Assembly (NCBI RefSeq): GCF_007990445.1
Contig: NZ_AP019841.1
Location: forward strand, 1 to 64,000
DNA length: 64,000 bases
Origin: Leptotrichia wadei
Lineage (GTDB): Bacteria; Fusobacteriota; Fusobacteriia; Fusobacteriales; Leptotrichiaceae
Direction of reading: 5' to 3'
Shown: positions 8,169-17,223 of the stretch, one piece after another
Numbering within the stretch: the stretch's first letter is position 1
Layout: each line of letters opens with the position of its first letter
Program-made: the position numbers and the translations under genes
Notes under the pieces: model-generated
What the model was told of the DNA's origin: nothing
The model's database searches: none
Seen by the model: only the letters and a program-made list of their open reading frames with translations

Positions 8169-10061
8169 ATGAAAAATTATGATGTAATTGTTGTTGGAGC
8201 GGGACATGCTGGAGTGGAAGCTGCACTTGCTGCTGCTAGATACGGGCTGAAAACAGCATTGTTTACAATATATCTTGATAATATTGCGATGATGTCGTGC
8301 AATCCGTCGGTTGGAGGGCCTGGAAAAAGCCATCTGGTGTCGGAACTTGGGATGTTAGGCGGAGAAATGGCTAGACATATTGACAATTATAATTTGCAGC
8401 TGAAAAATTTGAATCATACGAAGGGGCTGGCTTCACGAATTACTAGAGCACAAGCTGATAAATACTGGTATAGAATTAAAATGAGGGAAATTATTGAAAA
8501 GCAGGAAAATTTAGAATTAGTTCAAGGGATTGTTGTGGATTTGACTGTGGAAGATAAGAAGGTTATGGGAGTGGAAGATAATCTTGGGATTAAATATGGG
8601 GCAAAGGCTGTTGTCTTGTGCACTGGAACTTTTTTAGGCGGAGAATATGTTATGGGGGATGTAAAGTATTCTTCAGGACGGCAAGGAGAGCCTGCAAGCG
8701 TGGATTTACCAGATAGGCTTGCAGAATATGGATTTGAACTGGACAGGTATCAAACTGCAACCCCTCCAAGAATTGCCAAATCTTCAATTGACTTCTCTAA
8801 AATGCAGGAATTAAAAGGAGAAGACAAACCACGATATTTTTCTTATGAAACAAAAAAAGAATATAACTCAACTTTGCCAACTTGGCTGACATTTACAACA
8901 CCTGAAACTATTCGTGTGGGGCAGGAAATGCTTAAATATTCGCCAATTGTGACAGGAGTTGTAAGTACAAAAGGTCCTCGGCATTGTCCTTCACTTGATA
9001 GAAAGATTATGAACTTTCCAGAAAAAACAAATCATCAGATATTTCTGGAACAGGAATCTGTAGAATCAGATGAAATTTATATAAATGGATTTACAACGGC
9101 AATGCCTCCATTTGCACAGGAAGCGATGCTAAAGACAATTAGCGGGCTGGAAAACGCCAAAATTGTACGTTATGGATATGCGGTGGAATATAATTTTGTA
9201 CCTGCTCATCAGTTGAAATTGACGCTTGAAACAAAGGTTCTGGATGGACTTTACACGGCAGGGACAATTAATGGAACGAGTGGATATGAAGAGGCTGCCT
9301 GCCAAGGATTTATAGCGGGAGTTAATGCTGCGAGAAAAATTTTAGGGAAAAAGGAAATTGTAATTGATAGAAGTGAAGGATACATTGGTGTTTTGATTGA
9401 TGACATAATAAATAAAAAAACGCCAGAACCTTATCGTGTATTGCCTTCGAGAGCTGAATACAGGCTAACTTTGCGACAAGATAATGTTTTTATAAGACTT
9501 TTGGAAAAGTCGAAGGAAATCGGGCTGCTAAATGCTGAAAAATTAGTCGAATTGGAAAATACTTGTTTTGAAATTGAAAATGAAATTGAAAGATTAAAAA
9601 AGATTACTGTTTATCCGACTAAAGAAAATAATGAGAAATTACTAGAAATTGTGGAAAAACAAAGCCAATCAGAAAATGTAGAAATTGAAAAAAATAGTAA
9701 AAATAGTATGAACAGTCCTGTTTCAGCCTTTGAATTTCTTGCAAGAAAAGAAATCAACTATGATAATTTAAGTGAATTTGTGGAAACTGTGGAATTATCT
9801 GATTTGGCGAAGGAGCAAGTGGAAATAAATGCGAAATATAATGTGTTTATTGAAAGGGAAAAGGCGCAGATTGAGAAATTTAAAAAGCTGGAAAAAATGG
9901 TAATCCCAGAGGATTTTGACTATGAAAGTGTAAAGGGGCTTAGCAATATTGCGATTTCTGGACTTGTGTATGGAAAGCCTGAAACGATTGGGCAGGCTAG
10001 CAGAATTAGTGGAGTTACTTATAATGATATTTCACTTTTAATTGCAATTTTGAAGAATTAA
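8169..10061 (+). CDS. mnmG: tRNA uridine 5-carboxymethylaminomethyl modification enzyme MnmG (GidA)
   Basis: FAD-dependent subunit of the MnmEG complex that modifies the wobble uridine of certain tRNAs using methylenetetrahydrofolate. The N-terminal dinucleotide-binding motif VVGAGHAGVEAALAAAR is at about 8-24. Other family blocks are SCNPSVGGPGKSHLV, GTFLGGEY, SGYEEAACQGFIAG and PSRAEYRLTLRQDN. The 630-residue length is normal. The start has AAAGGAAAA upstream. mnmE is not in the window. Confidence 0.97.
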   Translation: MKNYDVIVVGAGHAGVEAALAAARYGLKTALFTIYLDNIAMMSCNPSVGGPGKSHLVSELGMLGGEMARHIDNYNLQLKNLNHTKGLASRITRAQADKYWYRIKMREIIEKQENLELVQGIVVDLTVEDKKVMGVEDNLGIKYGAKAVVLCTGTFLGGEYVMGDVKYSSGRQGEPASVDLPDRLAEYGFELDRYQTATPPRIAKSSIDFSKMQELKGEDKPRYFSYETKKEYNSTLPTWLTFTTPETIRVGQEMLKYSPIVTGVVSTKGPRHCPSLDRKIMNFPEKTNHQIFLEQESVESDEIYINGFTTAMPPFAQEAMLKTISGLENAKIVRYGYAVEYNFVPAHQLKLTLETKVLDGLYTAGTINGTSGYEEAACQGFIAGVNAARKILGKKEIVIDRSEGYIGVLIDDIINKKTPEPYRVLPSRAEYRLTLRQDNVFIRLLEKSKEIGLLNAEKLVELENTCFEIENEIERLKKITVYPTKENNEKLLEIVEKQSQSENVEIEKNSKNSMNSPVSAFEFLARKEINYDNLSEFVETVELSDLAKEQVEINAKYNVFIEREKAQIEKFKKLEKMVIPEDFDYESVKGLSNIAISGLVYGKPETIGQASRISGVTYNDISLLIAILKN

Positions 10062-10120
10062 AAATATTATATTTTGAAATTCATAGATTTTTACAAGTGA
10101 CAAATAAGATAAGAATAGAT

Positions 10121-10262
10121 AACTGCAAAAGTAAAATCTTTAAAAAATTATCAACAATGTATTTATAGTAAGAGGTCAAAACTTCTTGGCATAAAGTGAA
10201 GAAAATAAGAAAATTGAACATAAAAAATATAGTATTTATTGGAGTTTTTAGAGTTTTACAGA
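10121..10262 (+). repeat. dispersed leader-like element, copy 2
   Basis: Left arm CTGCAAAAGTA and right arm GAGTTTTACAG are imperfectly inverted. The centre has GAGGTCAAAACTTCTTGG, and the right part has AGTATTTATTGGAGTTTTTA, which matches the other copies. It ends 35 bases before pth. The 235-bp mnmG-pth gap is otherwise empty. Confidence 0.55.
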
Positions 10263-10296
10263 TAACTAAAAAAAGTAAAAAAGGAGAAATAATTTA

Positions 10297-10863
10297 ATGA
10301 AATTAATAGTGGGACTTGGAAATCCTGGAGAACAGTATAAATTAACAAGGCATAATATTGGATTTATATTTATTGACGAATATTTGAAGGAAAATAATAT
10401 AAGCGATATGAGGGAAAAATTTAAATCTCTGTTTGTTCAGACAAATTATAATGGGGATAAAGTTTTTTATCAAAAGCCGACTACATTTATGAATTTGAGC
10501 GGAGAAGCGATTGGAGAGGCTGTCAGATTTTTTAAGATTGATCCCAAAACTGAGCTTTTTGTAATCTATGATGATATGGATATGCAGTTTGGAAAATTGA
10601 AAATTAAGCAAAATGGAAGTGCGGGCGGACATAATGGGATAAAATCCATTATATCACATGTTGGAAATGAATTTGTGCGAATAAAGTTTGGAATTGGAAA
10701 ACCGAAGACGAAGGAAGAGACGTTGGGATTTGTACTTGGGAAATTTTCGCCAGAAGAAAAGGAAGTCTTAAAAGATTCGAGAGAAAAGATTTTTAATTTG
10801 ATTGATGATATAAAGGACGATATGACAGTACAAAAATTAATGAATAAATATAATACTAAATAA
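10297..10863 (+). CDS. pth: Peptidyl-tRNA hydrolase
   Basis: Releases tRNA from peptidyl-tRNA dropped by ribosomes. The 188-residue length is typical. Signature pieces are GLGNPGEQYKLTRHNIGF with catalytic His at residue 19, KPTTFMNLSGEA, YDDMDMQFGKLKIKQ and GSAGGHNGIKSI. An AAAGGAGAAA site precedes the ATG. A dispersed leader-like element lies just upstream, so expression may be set by it. Confidence 0.96.
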   Translation: MKLIVGLGNPGEQYKLTRHNIGFIFIDEYLKENNISDMREKFKSLFVQTNYNGDKVFYQKPTTFMNLSGEAIGEAVRFFKIDPKTELFVIYDDMDMQFGKLKIKQNGSAGGHNGIKSIISHVGNEFVRIKFGIGKPKTKEETLGFVLGKFSPEEKEVLKDSREKIFNLIDDIKDDMTVQKLMNKYNTK

Positions 10864-10888
10864 GCTGTCTATAATATCAGTAAATTTA

Positions 10889-11104
10889 TTGAAAGTTTTT
10901 TGTTTAAGAATTAGAGTTAAAAATGAGATTTTATGTATTGTCAAAAAACTTGTTTTTGTTCAAATAGTTTTGTCAGCATATAAAAATAATCCATTAGTAA
11001 AATACTTTGGGATTTTAAGTAAAAGAAATGAAATTAATGATACAAATAAACTTGATTTTGGGGAATATAAAGATTTTTTAAACAGTCGAAAAAAGTTTAT
11101 ATAA
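10889..11104 (+). CDS. Unrecognised small ORF or gene remnant
   Basis: 71 codons from a TTG with no ribosome binding site. The C-terminal half (NEINDTNKLDFGEYKDFLNS) looks more protein-like than the first. It may be the stub of a lost gene. Nothing else is visible in the 294-bp pth-ATPase gap. Confidence 0.2.
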   Translation: MKVFCLRIRVKNEILCIVKKLVFVQIVLSAYKNNPLVKYFGILSKRNEINDTNKLDFGEYKDFLNSRKKFI

Positions 11105-11157
11105 TTTTAAATGAGTTTGAGCATAATTTTTAAGAAAATAAAAGAGGGCGTGATTTT

Positions 11158-12813
11158 ATGAGAAAAAAAGCTGTTCCTGTGGGAATTGAAGATTTTAAAG
11201 AGTTGATACAAGATGAATATTATTATGTAGATAAAACTTTATTAATAGACGAAATGTTAATGAATAAATCGAAAGTTACATTATTTACAAGACCACGTAG
11301 ATTTGGAAAAACATTGAATATGTCGATGTTGAAATATTTTTTTGATGTAAAAGATAAAGAAGAAAATAAAAAACTTTTTGAAAATTTGAAAGTATCTGAT
11401 AGTGAATATATGAGTGAACAGGGTAAATATCCTGTAATTTTTGTTTCACTGAAGGATTTGAAAGAAGATACTTGGGAAGAATGTCTTGAAAGCATTAAGG
11501 ATATTATGTATAAAATTTTTAATGAGTACAGTTTTTTAAGAGAAAAATTAAATATTGTTGAAAAAAGACAGTTTGATAAAATTTGGGAAATAACAGGAAA
11601 TGAGAGAAATTTTAAAACATCACTCCTAGATTTATCAAATTATTTAAATAAATATTATGGAGAAAAAGTCATAATTTTAATAGATGAATACGATGCTCCA
11701 ATAATAAATGCTTTTGATAAAGGATATTACAATGAAGCGATAAACTTTTTTCAAACATTTTACAGCTCAGCATTAAAAACTAATAATTCTTTGAAATATG
11801 GTGTTTTAACAGGAATAACTAGAATCATAAAAGAAGGGATATTCTCTGGTTTAAATAATCTTTATGTAAATACGATTTTAAGCAAGGATTATTCAGAATA
11901 TTTTGGACTTCTTGAAAATGAAGTGGTTGAAATGCTTGAGTATTTTGACATGAAATACAAAATTGAAGAAGTTAGAGAATGGTATAACGGATATATTTTT
12001 GGAGAAAGCAAAGTGTACAATCCTTGGTCTATTGTAAATTATGTAAGAGAAAAAGAAATCAAGGCATATTGGGCAAATGTTTCAGGGAATACACTTCTAG
12101 AAAATATGCTTGATCATGCTGGGGAAAGTGTTTATGATGATTTAAAACGATTTACTGATGGAGAAAGTATTGAAAAATATATTTCAGATGGAACAACGAT
12201 AAAAAGTCTTTTAAGTAACGACGATGAGATATGGCAATTACTTTTATACAGTGGATATTTGACAAAAGCTAAAAATCAGGAAAAAGAATCTGATTCAAAT
12301 ATTTATAATTTAAAGATACCAAATAAGGAAATACGAAAATATTTTGGTAATATGTTCTTGAACAGATTTTTTGGAACAGAAGTAAAAACTAACATTTTGA
12401 TAAAAGCGCTTGAAAATGGAGATATTAAGAAATTCGAGAAAACATTGGGAGAAATAATGATAAATATGCTGAGTCATTTTGACTTGGATAAGGAAATGGA
12501 GAAGATTTATCAGGTGTTTATGATAGGGCTTGTTGGATTTTTGATGGGGAAATATGAGATTATTTCAAATGATGAGAGCGGATATGGAAGATATGACCTT
12601 GCAATGATTCCAATAAAAAGCAATGAGAAGGCGTATCTTATGGAATTTAAAATATCGAAGACGAAAAAGGGGATGGAAGAGAGAGCACAAAAAGCTTTGA
12701 AACAGATTGATGAGAAGAAATATGATACGAAATTGAAGGCAAGAGGGATAAAGAATATTTTGAAGATTGGGGTTGCATTTTATGGGAAAGAAGTGAAGGT
12801 TGTTTTTAAATAG
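11158..12813 (+). CDS. AAA-ATPase-like protein with PD-(D/E)XK nuclease-like C-terminus
   Basis: 551 residues of the AAA-ATPase_like/PDDEXK_9 type that is common, often in many copies, in Bacteroidetes and Fusobacteria. The N-terminus has the family opening PVGIEDFKELI followed by YYYVDKTLLIDE. The P-loop is RPRRFGKT at about 45-52, and Walker B is VIILIDEYDAP near 170-180. The C-terminal nuclease-like core has GRYDLAMIPI followed by AYLMEFKISK. Biological role is unsettled in the family; mobile-element or defence links are suggested. A GAGGGCG site precedes the start. It stands at the left edge of the accessory island. Confidence 0.8.
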   Translation: MRKKAVPVGIEDFKELIQDEYYYVDKTLLIDEMLMNKSKVTLFTRPRRFGKTLNMSMLKYFFDVKDKEENKKLFENLKVSDSEYMSEQGKYPVIFVSLKDLKEDTWEECLESIKDIMYKIFNEYSFLREKLNIVEKRQFDKIWEITGNERNFKTSLLDLSNYLNKYYGEKVIILIDEYDAPIINAFDKGYYNEAINFFQTFYSSALKTNNSLKYGVLTGITRIIKEGIFSGLNNLYVNTILSKDYSEYFGLLENEVVEMLEYFDMKYKIEEVREWYNGYIFGESKVYNPWSIVNYVREKEIKAYWANVSGNTLLENMLDHAGESVYDDLKRFTDGESIEKYISDGTTIKSLLSNDDEIWQLLLYSGYLTKAKNQEKESDSNIYNLKIPNKEIRKYFGNMFLNRFFGTEVKTNILIKALENGDIKKFEKTLGEIMINMLSHFDLDKEMEKIYQVFMIGLVGFLMGKYEIISNDESGYGRYDLAMIPIKSNEKAYLMEFKISKTKKGMEERAQKALKQIDEKKYDTKLKARGIKNILKIGVAFYGKEVKVVFK

Positions 12814-12844
12814 AGGTTTAAAGTAAGATAACAGAGAGGTCAAT

Positions 12845-13441
12845 GTGGAACTTGAAATCAAAAGTAAAAAAATAGACTATCATTATAGTGAATTTAGAAT
12901 GTTGCTAATTGCATATATTTGTGTATACTTTATGAGTACTATATTTATTTTTTTTATAAAAAGTGATAAAAAATATTATTATATTTTATTAATTAATGCT
13001 GTTTTTGTCATGATATTTTATATATTTATAGTTATATTACAAATTTTTTTAAGATTATTAATAAAATTAAAAAGAAAGAAAATAATATTTTCAGAAAATT
13101 ATTTAGAAATTTTTTTTGGAACAGAAAGTAAAAAAATAGACTATGATAAAATAGAAATGATTTTTCTGAGAAAAAATTTATTGAATTCAGCAGATATAAT
13201 AATAAATTTTCCAACCAATAATACAAGTTTATTTAATAGGCAAGAAGAATTATTTAAAGACGATAAAAATAGTATAGTGATAAGTAATGTTATTAATTAT
13301 GAAAAAATATTTAAAGAATTAAAACAAAGATTATTTTTCTTTGAAAGTAAAAATGAAAAAATTTTAGAATATAAAAGTTTTATCGAAAATAAAATAGTAA
13401 TAATATTTTTAATATTATTATTTTATTTTTCTATAAAATAA
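12845..13441 (+). CDS. Hypothetical membrane protein, possible immunity-type
   Basis: 198 residues, GTG start after GAGAGG. Two N-terminal hydrophobic helices (about 17-40 and 45-70) are followed by a cytoplasmic beta-rich segment (FSENYLEIFFGTESKKIDYDKIEMIFLRKN) and a final hydrophobic tail. This layout resembles YcxB-like membrane proteins often found as immunity or accessory genes near polymorphic toxins. The leader before it shares about 17 bp (TAGAGGTTTAAAGTAAG) with the leader of the toxin-tail gene at 15588, which supports a shared cassette origin. Function unknown. Confidence 0.5.
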   Translation: MELEIKSKKIDYHYSEFRMLLIAYICVYFMSTIFIFFIKSDKKYYYILLINAVFVMIFYIFIVILQIFLRLLIKLKRKKIIFSENYLEIFFGTESKKIDYDKIEMIFLRKNLLNSADIIINFPTNNTSLFNRQEELFKDDKNSIVISNVINYEKIFKELKQRLFFFESKNEKILEYKSFIENKIVIIFLILLFYFSIK

Positions 13442-13478
13442 AAATATCAATATGTTTAATTATTATGTTATTCGTTAA

Positions 13479-13679
13479 AATAAAAGGTATAATTATAAAA
13501 TCAATTATTTAAATAACGACCAAATAAAAATTTTTAATGCGAATAAAGAAATTTATATAAAAAAAAATAACTATTTTTTTGACAAAGATGACTTAAAATT
13601 AAAAATTAAAAATATTGATAGAATTTTATTGCCGAGTAATTTAGTGTTTTTACCTATGCATTATAAAATAAAGAGATAA
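13479..13679 (+). pseudogene. remnant reading frame, no start
   Basis: A 66-codon open frame ends at TAA 13677-13679 and encodes a plausible C-terminus (IKIFNANKEIYIKKNNYFFDKDD then NIDRILLPSN). There is no start codon or ribosome site, so it reads as the tail of a lost gene, perhaps a relative of the upstream membrane protein, whose middle has a comparable pattern. By-eye assignment only. Confidence 0.4.
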
Positions 13680-13683
13680 AAAA

Positions 13684-14247
13684 ATGAAAAATATAAAAGA
13701 AATTTATAACCAAAAAATGAGAAAAATGTTTACAAAAAATATGAAAAAAATATTTACTAAAGATATGTTAAAAAAATATGATGAAAATATGTTAAATGTA
13801 TTGAAAGAAGTTGGGGTAGATATATTAAATGTAAATTATGAAGAAGCAAATAAAAAAATAGTGAATATTAATAAACAAGAAATATATGAAATAATATGGA
13901 ATATGGCTGATATTACAGAAAGTTTCACTTTTTATGGATTTTCACAGTATATGTATAAAAAAACAGAAAATGTAATTTGGTTAAATTTGTCAGCAAGTTT
14001 GCTATCATTTACATTTTGCTGTGTAGAAGGAGCTTATGCTGTTGGTATTTTTCATGCTAGAGAAGCAGTAAAAATTGAAAAAAATCTTGAAAATTTAGTG
14101 ACTTTATTAAGTTTTTATGGACTTCTAGAACATTTAATGGACGATGAAGAGGCAGAGAAAGTAGCAAAAGAGATTTTAGAGTTAGATAAGAATAATGAAA
14201 GAGCGATTTATGTATTGAATGAAATTTTAAATTCTAAAAAAGAATAA
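13684..14247 (+). CDS. Hypothetical helical protein, possible immunity protein
   Basis: 187 residues, no signal peptide. The first 35 residues are lysine/methionine-rich (repeated M-x-x-x-F-T-K units). The remainder is helical and ends in a TPR-like segment (AEKVAKEILELDKNNERAIYVLNEIL). Similar small TPR-like genes accompany toxin tails in contact-dependent systems, and this one lies in a run of such fragments. I do not recognise a named family. Confidence 0.45.
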   Translation: MKNIKEIYNQKMRKMFTKNMKKIFTKDMLKKYDENMLNVLKEVGVDILNVNYEEANKKIVNINKQEIYEIIWNMADITESFTFYGFSQYMYKKTENVIWLNLSASLLSFTFCCVEGAYAVGIFHAREAVKIEKNLENLVTLLSFYGLLEHLMDDEEAEKVAKEILELDKNNERAIYVLNEILNSKKE

Positions 14248-14294
14248 CTAGAGAAAGAAATTTTATGTATATTGAGTTTAATTATATCAAATTC

Positions 14295-14382
14295 GCCCAT
14301 ATAACTCCTACAATCTAAAATTTTTATTTATGGCATTTATACCAAAAATTGATTTTTTGAACTGCATGAATGTTATGTGAGC
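14295..14382 (+). repeat. MITE-like inverted-repeat element, copy 1 (degenerate)
   Basis: GCCCATATAA (14295-14304) opposes TTATGTGAGC (14373-14382). The interior matches the copy at 20031-20124 (CTACAATC, AAAATTTTTATTTA, ACCAAAA, TTGATTTT). It lies inside the 326-bp gap 14248-14573, which otherwise has only the start of a toxin-tail frame. Confidence 0.5.
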
Positions 14383-14480
14383 TTTTTAGAGAATATTTTT
14401 CAGTTATATGATGATATTTTCTGAACTATTTTTCAAAATTTTTGAAACTGTCAAAAGTAAAGTCTTGAACATAGCTATAA

Positions 14481-14756
14481 AGAGAGAAAACAAAAAATCA
14501 TAGAAAAACTAATCCAGACAGAGTTAAAAGTGCACAAGAAAGATATGAAGAAGCTAAAAAAGAGTACAAAGAATTGAAATCAAAAACTAATAAGACAAAG
14601 GAAGATAAAGAATTGTTAGATAAAGCGGAAGGAAAAATGAAAGATGCCTTAGATGACATGTCAAAATCAGCGGAACATTCTCGTGCAGGAAAAGGACAAT
14701 CTAATAAAGGAGGTGTAAAAGTAAAAGAAGATGATGTTAAAAATTTATATAAATAA
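14481..14756 (+). pseudogene. orphan polymorphic-toxin C-terminal tail
   Basis: An open frame of about 91 codons begins after a TAA at 14478 with no upstream ATG. It reads NHRKTNPDRVKSAQERYEEA, then a highly charged helix, ending SAEHSRAGKGQ plus a short tail. This style is typical of the last segment of filamentous-haemagglutinin or Rhs-type toxins, where HNH-like or helical tails are swapped. A TTG at 14574 would give only 60 codons. It overlaps the start of the next gene, the toxin-tail/immunity order known from displaced cassettes. The toxin assignment is inference from style and context. Confidence 0.45.
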
Positions 14757-15291
14757 AACATACGGAATAAATGGAATAAGTAAAATTTCATTAAAAAAAG
14801 TAATAAAAGAATTTTCTTTTCCAAATGATATAAATATAAATTTAAGCGATGATAGAATTTCAATAAATATTAATTTGATATATAGTAATTTTAGAATTTT
14901 TTATACATTGTATTTTTATGTTGAAAATCTTAATATTCCAGAATTTCAAACTTTAACTTTCGCATTAGAAAGTTTATATTTTGATGATAAAAACAAAATA
15001 AGAATAGGTGATGAAATAAGAAAAACACTTCCAAAAATAAAAAAATATTTAAAAAGAAATAAAAAGAATACAAATTTTGAATACGATGAAGATATGTACA
15101 CAGGGAGATATTTGTTTGATAATGGAAAGATTGATATATTTTTAAAAAAAAATAAAAAAAGAAAAATTATTCATAATATAATGATAAGATTACCTTATGA
15201 AGATATTTTGCCGGAAAATAAAGAAGTTTTAAAAGAAATAAAAGATATTATAGAAATAAAAAATAAAATTGATAATTTCTTTTGGAAATAA
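14734..15291 (+). CDS. Hypothetical protein, probable cognate immunity gene
   Basis: 185 residues from the second of two adjacent ATGs (14731/14734), preceded by AAAGGAGG about 20 bases upstream and AGAAGATG nearer. It overlaps the preceding toxin tail by about 23 bases, which suggests translational coupling. Mixed alpha/beta composition with no signal peptide or membrane helix. Not recognised as a named family; the immunity role is inferred from position. Confidence 0.45.
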   Translation: MLKIYINKTYGINGISKISLKKVIKEFSFPNDININLSDDRISININLIYSNFRIFYTLYFYVENLNIPEFQTLTFALESLYFDDKNKIRIGDEIRKTLPKIKKYLKRNKKNTNFEYDEDMYTGRYLFDNGKIDIFLKKNKKRKIIHNIMIRLPYEDILPENKEVLKEIKDIIEIKNKIDNFFWK

Positions 15292-15406
15292 AGAAATACC
15301 TTTACAAGAAAATACGATTTGTTAAATTTATTTCTTTTTAGAAGAATACTATACTATGAATAATCAATATACTAATTTTTAAAAGTTTTATCTCAAATAA
15401 AACAAA

Positions 15407-15510
15407 GGGTGTGTAAAAATTTTTGTGTAAACCTCTAAATAATATATGGTAAAATAACTGTATAATATTTGGAGGTTTTTGTTATGGCTAAAAAGAAATT
15501 TTTCTGTTAA
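15407..15510 (+). mobile_element. left end of a broken IS (IS256-like)
   Basis: The terminal repeat GTGTGTAAAAATTTTTGTG is inverted relative to 17201-17223. A subterminal AACCTCTAAATA/TATTTGGAGGTT pairing and a TATAAT follow, then the first codons of a transposase-like frame (ATG 15484, M-A-K-K-K) that stops after eight codons where a direct repeat begins at 15505. The pattern fits the left end of an IS256-type element cut by recombination. The 15292-15587 gap holds nothing else. Confidence 0.5.
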
Positions 15511-15570
15511 AATATAGTTATAGAAATATTTAATAATCTGAACAGAAAAAGTGAAAATTGATTATAAATA
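15505..15570 (+). repeat. 66-bp direct repeat, copy 1
   Basis: Matches 16603-16668 at 63 of 66 positions by eye. It starts exactly where the IS transposase stub is cut and lies directly before a toxin-tail gene. Confidence 0.7.
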
Positions 15571-15587
15571 GAGGTTTAAAGTAAGGT

Positions 15588-15896
15588 GTGGAAATGATGT
15601 TAGGAAAATACAATCAAGATGGAATTTCTTATATAGAGGCTGCTGGTAATGAACATACATATTTTAATTTAGGAGATAAAGGATGGAATGAAGCATTAAA
15701 TAAAGTTGGGGAATCGAATATGTGGGAAATAAATAAGAAATTTTTAGAACGACAATTACAGCAAGGAAAAAGTTTTTATCTCTCGCATGATCCTATGAAA
15801 GCAAGTGGATATTTTCAAAAAGAAGTAAATTTTTTAAAAGATAATGGTTTTAAATTTATAAAAGATGGAGAATTCTGGAAAGCGGTGAAACAATAA
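15588..15896 (+). CDS. orphan polymorphic-toxin C-terminal domain
   Basis: 102 codons from GTG (an ATG at 15594 is also possible) after AAGG. The sequence has the pattern of a widespread tail domain of Rhs/haemagglutinin-type toxins: M-L-G-K-Y, G-x-S-Y, T-Y-F near residue 25, then MWEINKKFLERQLQQGKSFY, LSHDP, an E-V-x-F-L segment and a final F-I-K-D-G-x-x-W. The enzyme activity of this tail is not known to me. It lacks any delivery region or signal and is probably a silent cassette unless recombined onto a full toxin. It overlaps the next gene by one base. Confidence 0.6.
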   Translation: MEMMLGKYNQDGISYIEAAGNEHTYFNLGDKGWNEALNKVGESNMWEINKKFLERQLQQGKSFYLSHDPMKASGYFQKEVNFLKDNGFKFIKDGEFWKAVKQ

Positions 15897-16417
15897 TGAT
15901 TATAAAAGACTGTAGTGAAGCAAAAAAAATATTTTTACATTATAATGGAAGTTATTTTCATATGCAAAGAGAGGAGTATCTTGATCAATATATGAAATTT
16001 AATATTTCAAAAAAAGAAGAAAGAAAATGGTTAAAAGAAAAAGTAGAGAAAATACTATCAACAATAAGTGAAGTGAAGAATATAAACTTAAAATATGATA
16101 AATACTGGAATATTCTATATATATTAACTGAAACTTTAGAAGATAATCATCTTTTAGATAAAACAATAAGTGCGTTTGAAAAAGATTTAAAATATCTAGA
16201 TATATTTTCAATTAACATGATATTGGAAATGATTCATGATAATAAAAAAATATGGAAAAATTTTAAAAAGAAATTAAAAAAAATAATACAAAATAATGAT
16301 ATAAGTAAAAATGAAATTATATCGAAAGAACATAATAAATTAAAGGGAACTCAGTTTTTGACAGAAGATAAAGTAATAAAAAAATATAGAGAAATTTTAT
16401 CTAAATTACAAAGTTAA
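15896..16417 (+). CDS. Probable immunity protein to the preceding toxin tail
   Basis: 173 residues, rich in Lys/Glu/Leu, all-helical in appearance with no signal peptide or membrane segment. The ATG overlaps the TAA of the toxin tail (TAATG), so translation is probably coupled, which is the standard order for toxin-immunity pairs. Not recognised as a named Imm family. Confidence 0.55.
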   Translation: MIIKDCSEAKKIFLHYNGSYFHMQREEYLDQYMKFNISKKEERKWLKEKVEKILSTISEVKNINLKYDKYWNILYILTETLEDNHLLDKTISAFEKDLKYLDIFSINMILEMIHDNKKIWKNFKKKLKKIIQNNDISKNEIISKEHNKLKGTQFLTEDKVIKKYREILSKLQS

Positions 16418-16436
16418 ATATTAAAATTTTTTTTAA

Positions 16437-16586
16437 CACATAATAAAAAATAACATAATCGTCGCTACAAGAAAAGGAGCGACAGTTCTTGAAGAGGGAT
16501 CTGATGGAGTATTCCGAGTTCCTAAAAATGTGACAAAACCTTCAAAAAGTGTGGAGTGTACCCAAAACCTTGAACAAATAAATTGA
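16437..16586 (+). pseudogene. remnant toxin-like C-terminus
   Basis: A 49-codon open frame without a start. The core reads IIVATRKGATVLEEGSDGVF, then R-V-P-K-N and a short tail to TGA. Local base composition is less AT-rich than its neighbours (CGTCGCTACAAG), which suggests a different origin. Probably the last piece of another toxin or secreted protein. Confidence 0.4.
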
Positions 16587-16602
16587 AAACTAGTTTTCTA
16601 TT

Positions 16603-16668
16603 TGTTAAAATATAGTTATAGAAATATTTAATAATCTGAACATAAAAAGTGAAAGTTGCTTATAAATA
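16603..16668 (+). repeat. 66-bp direct repeat, copy 2
   Basis: Near-identical to 15505-15570. It precedes the next hypothetical gene by about 20 bp, so both copies form the leader of a cassette. Confidence 0.7.
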
Positions 16669-16688
16669 TACAATGAGGAAGGTCAATA

Positions 16689-17126
16689 ATGAATAAAAGT
16701 TATATAGGAACATGTGGAGTATTAAAAAATAACTCTCCCTCTCCAGACAAGATTATACATTCTGATGATATTTTTAAATATGAAAATTTTAATAAAAATT
16801 TTGATTATCCAATGTCAATTTTATGGGGAACAATATTAGAATGTAAAACTGAAGAAATAGATTATGTAGGTATAAAAATGCTTGGAAGTAAAAATCAAGA
16901 AGTAATTAGAATAAGAAAGGAATTTTATGAAATAATAAAATGTCCACGATTTAATATAGGTGACAAAGTTAAATTAATTAAATATTCTGATAAAAAAGCA
17001 ACTGTTAAAAAAATTTGTTGGCATGATAAGGATAAAAGAATTTACTATTTTCTTAATGTTGAAAATGATAAAAGAAAAAGTACAAGTAGATATTATGAAG
17101 ATGAAAATAAGTTTGAAAAAATATAA
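16689..17126 (+). CDS. Hypothetical protein, possible immunity or accessory
   Basis: 145 residues after a clear GAGGAAGG site. The middle has a small-barrel-like stretch (PRFNIGDKVKLIKYSDKKAT) followed by aromatic-rich beta strands. No signal peptide. It sits directly behind the second 66-bp repeat and before a broken IS end, so it is likely another displaced cassette gene. Function unknown. Confidence 0.45.
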   Translation: MNKSYIGTCGVLKNNSPSPDKIIHSDDIFKYENFNKNFDYPMSILWGTILECKTEEIDYVGIKMLGSKNQEVIRIRKEFYEIIKCPRFNIGDKVKLIKYSDKKATVKKICWHDKDKRIYYFLNVENDKRKSTSRYYEDENKFEKI

Positions 17127-17149
17127 GTAAAATAAGGGATTGTTCAGAA

Positions 17150-17223
17150 TTTTGTGTAAACTAATAGAAAATCTAGTAAATTCAGCACTTCGCTATTCTA
17201 TTTACACAAAAATTTTTATACTC
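17150..17223 (-). mobile_element. right-end remnant of the IS256-like element
   Basis: TTTACACAAAAATTTTTATA at 17201-17220 is the inverse of the left terminal repeat at 15407-15432 (17 bp identical). A second inward GAATTTTGTGTAAAC at 17152-17166 pairs with it, so this may be a collapsed double end. No transposase remains between the two ends. Confidence 0.45.

Noticed and set aside
10889-11104. Antitoxin gene before the AAA-ATPase protein
   Set aside because: No ribosome site and no recognisable DNA-binding or antitoxin motif; listed only as a low-confidence remnant.
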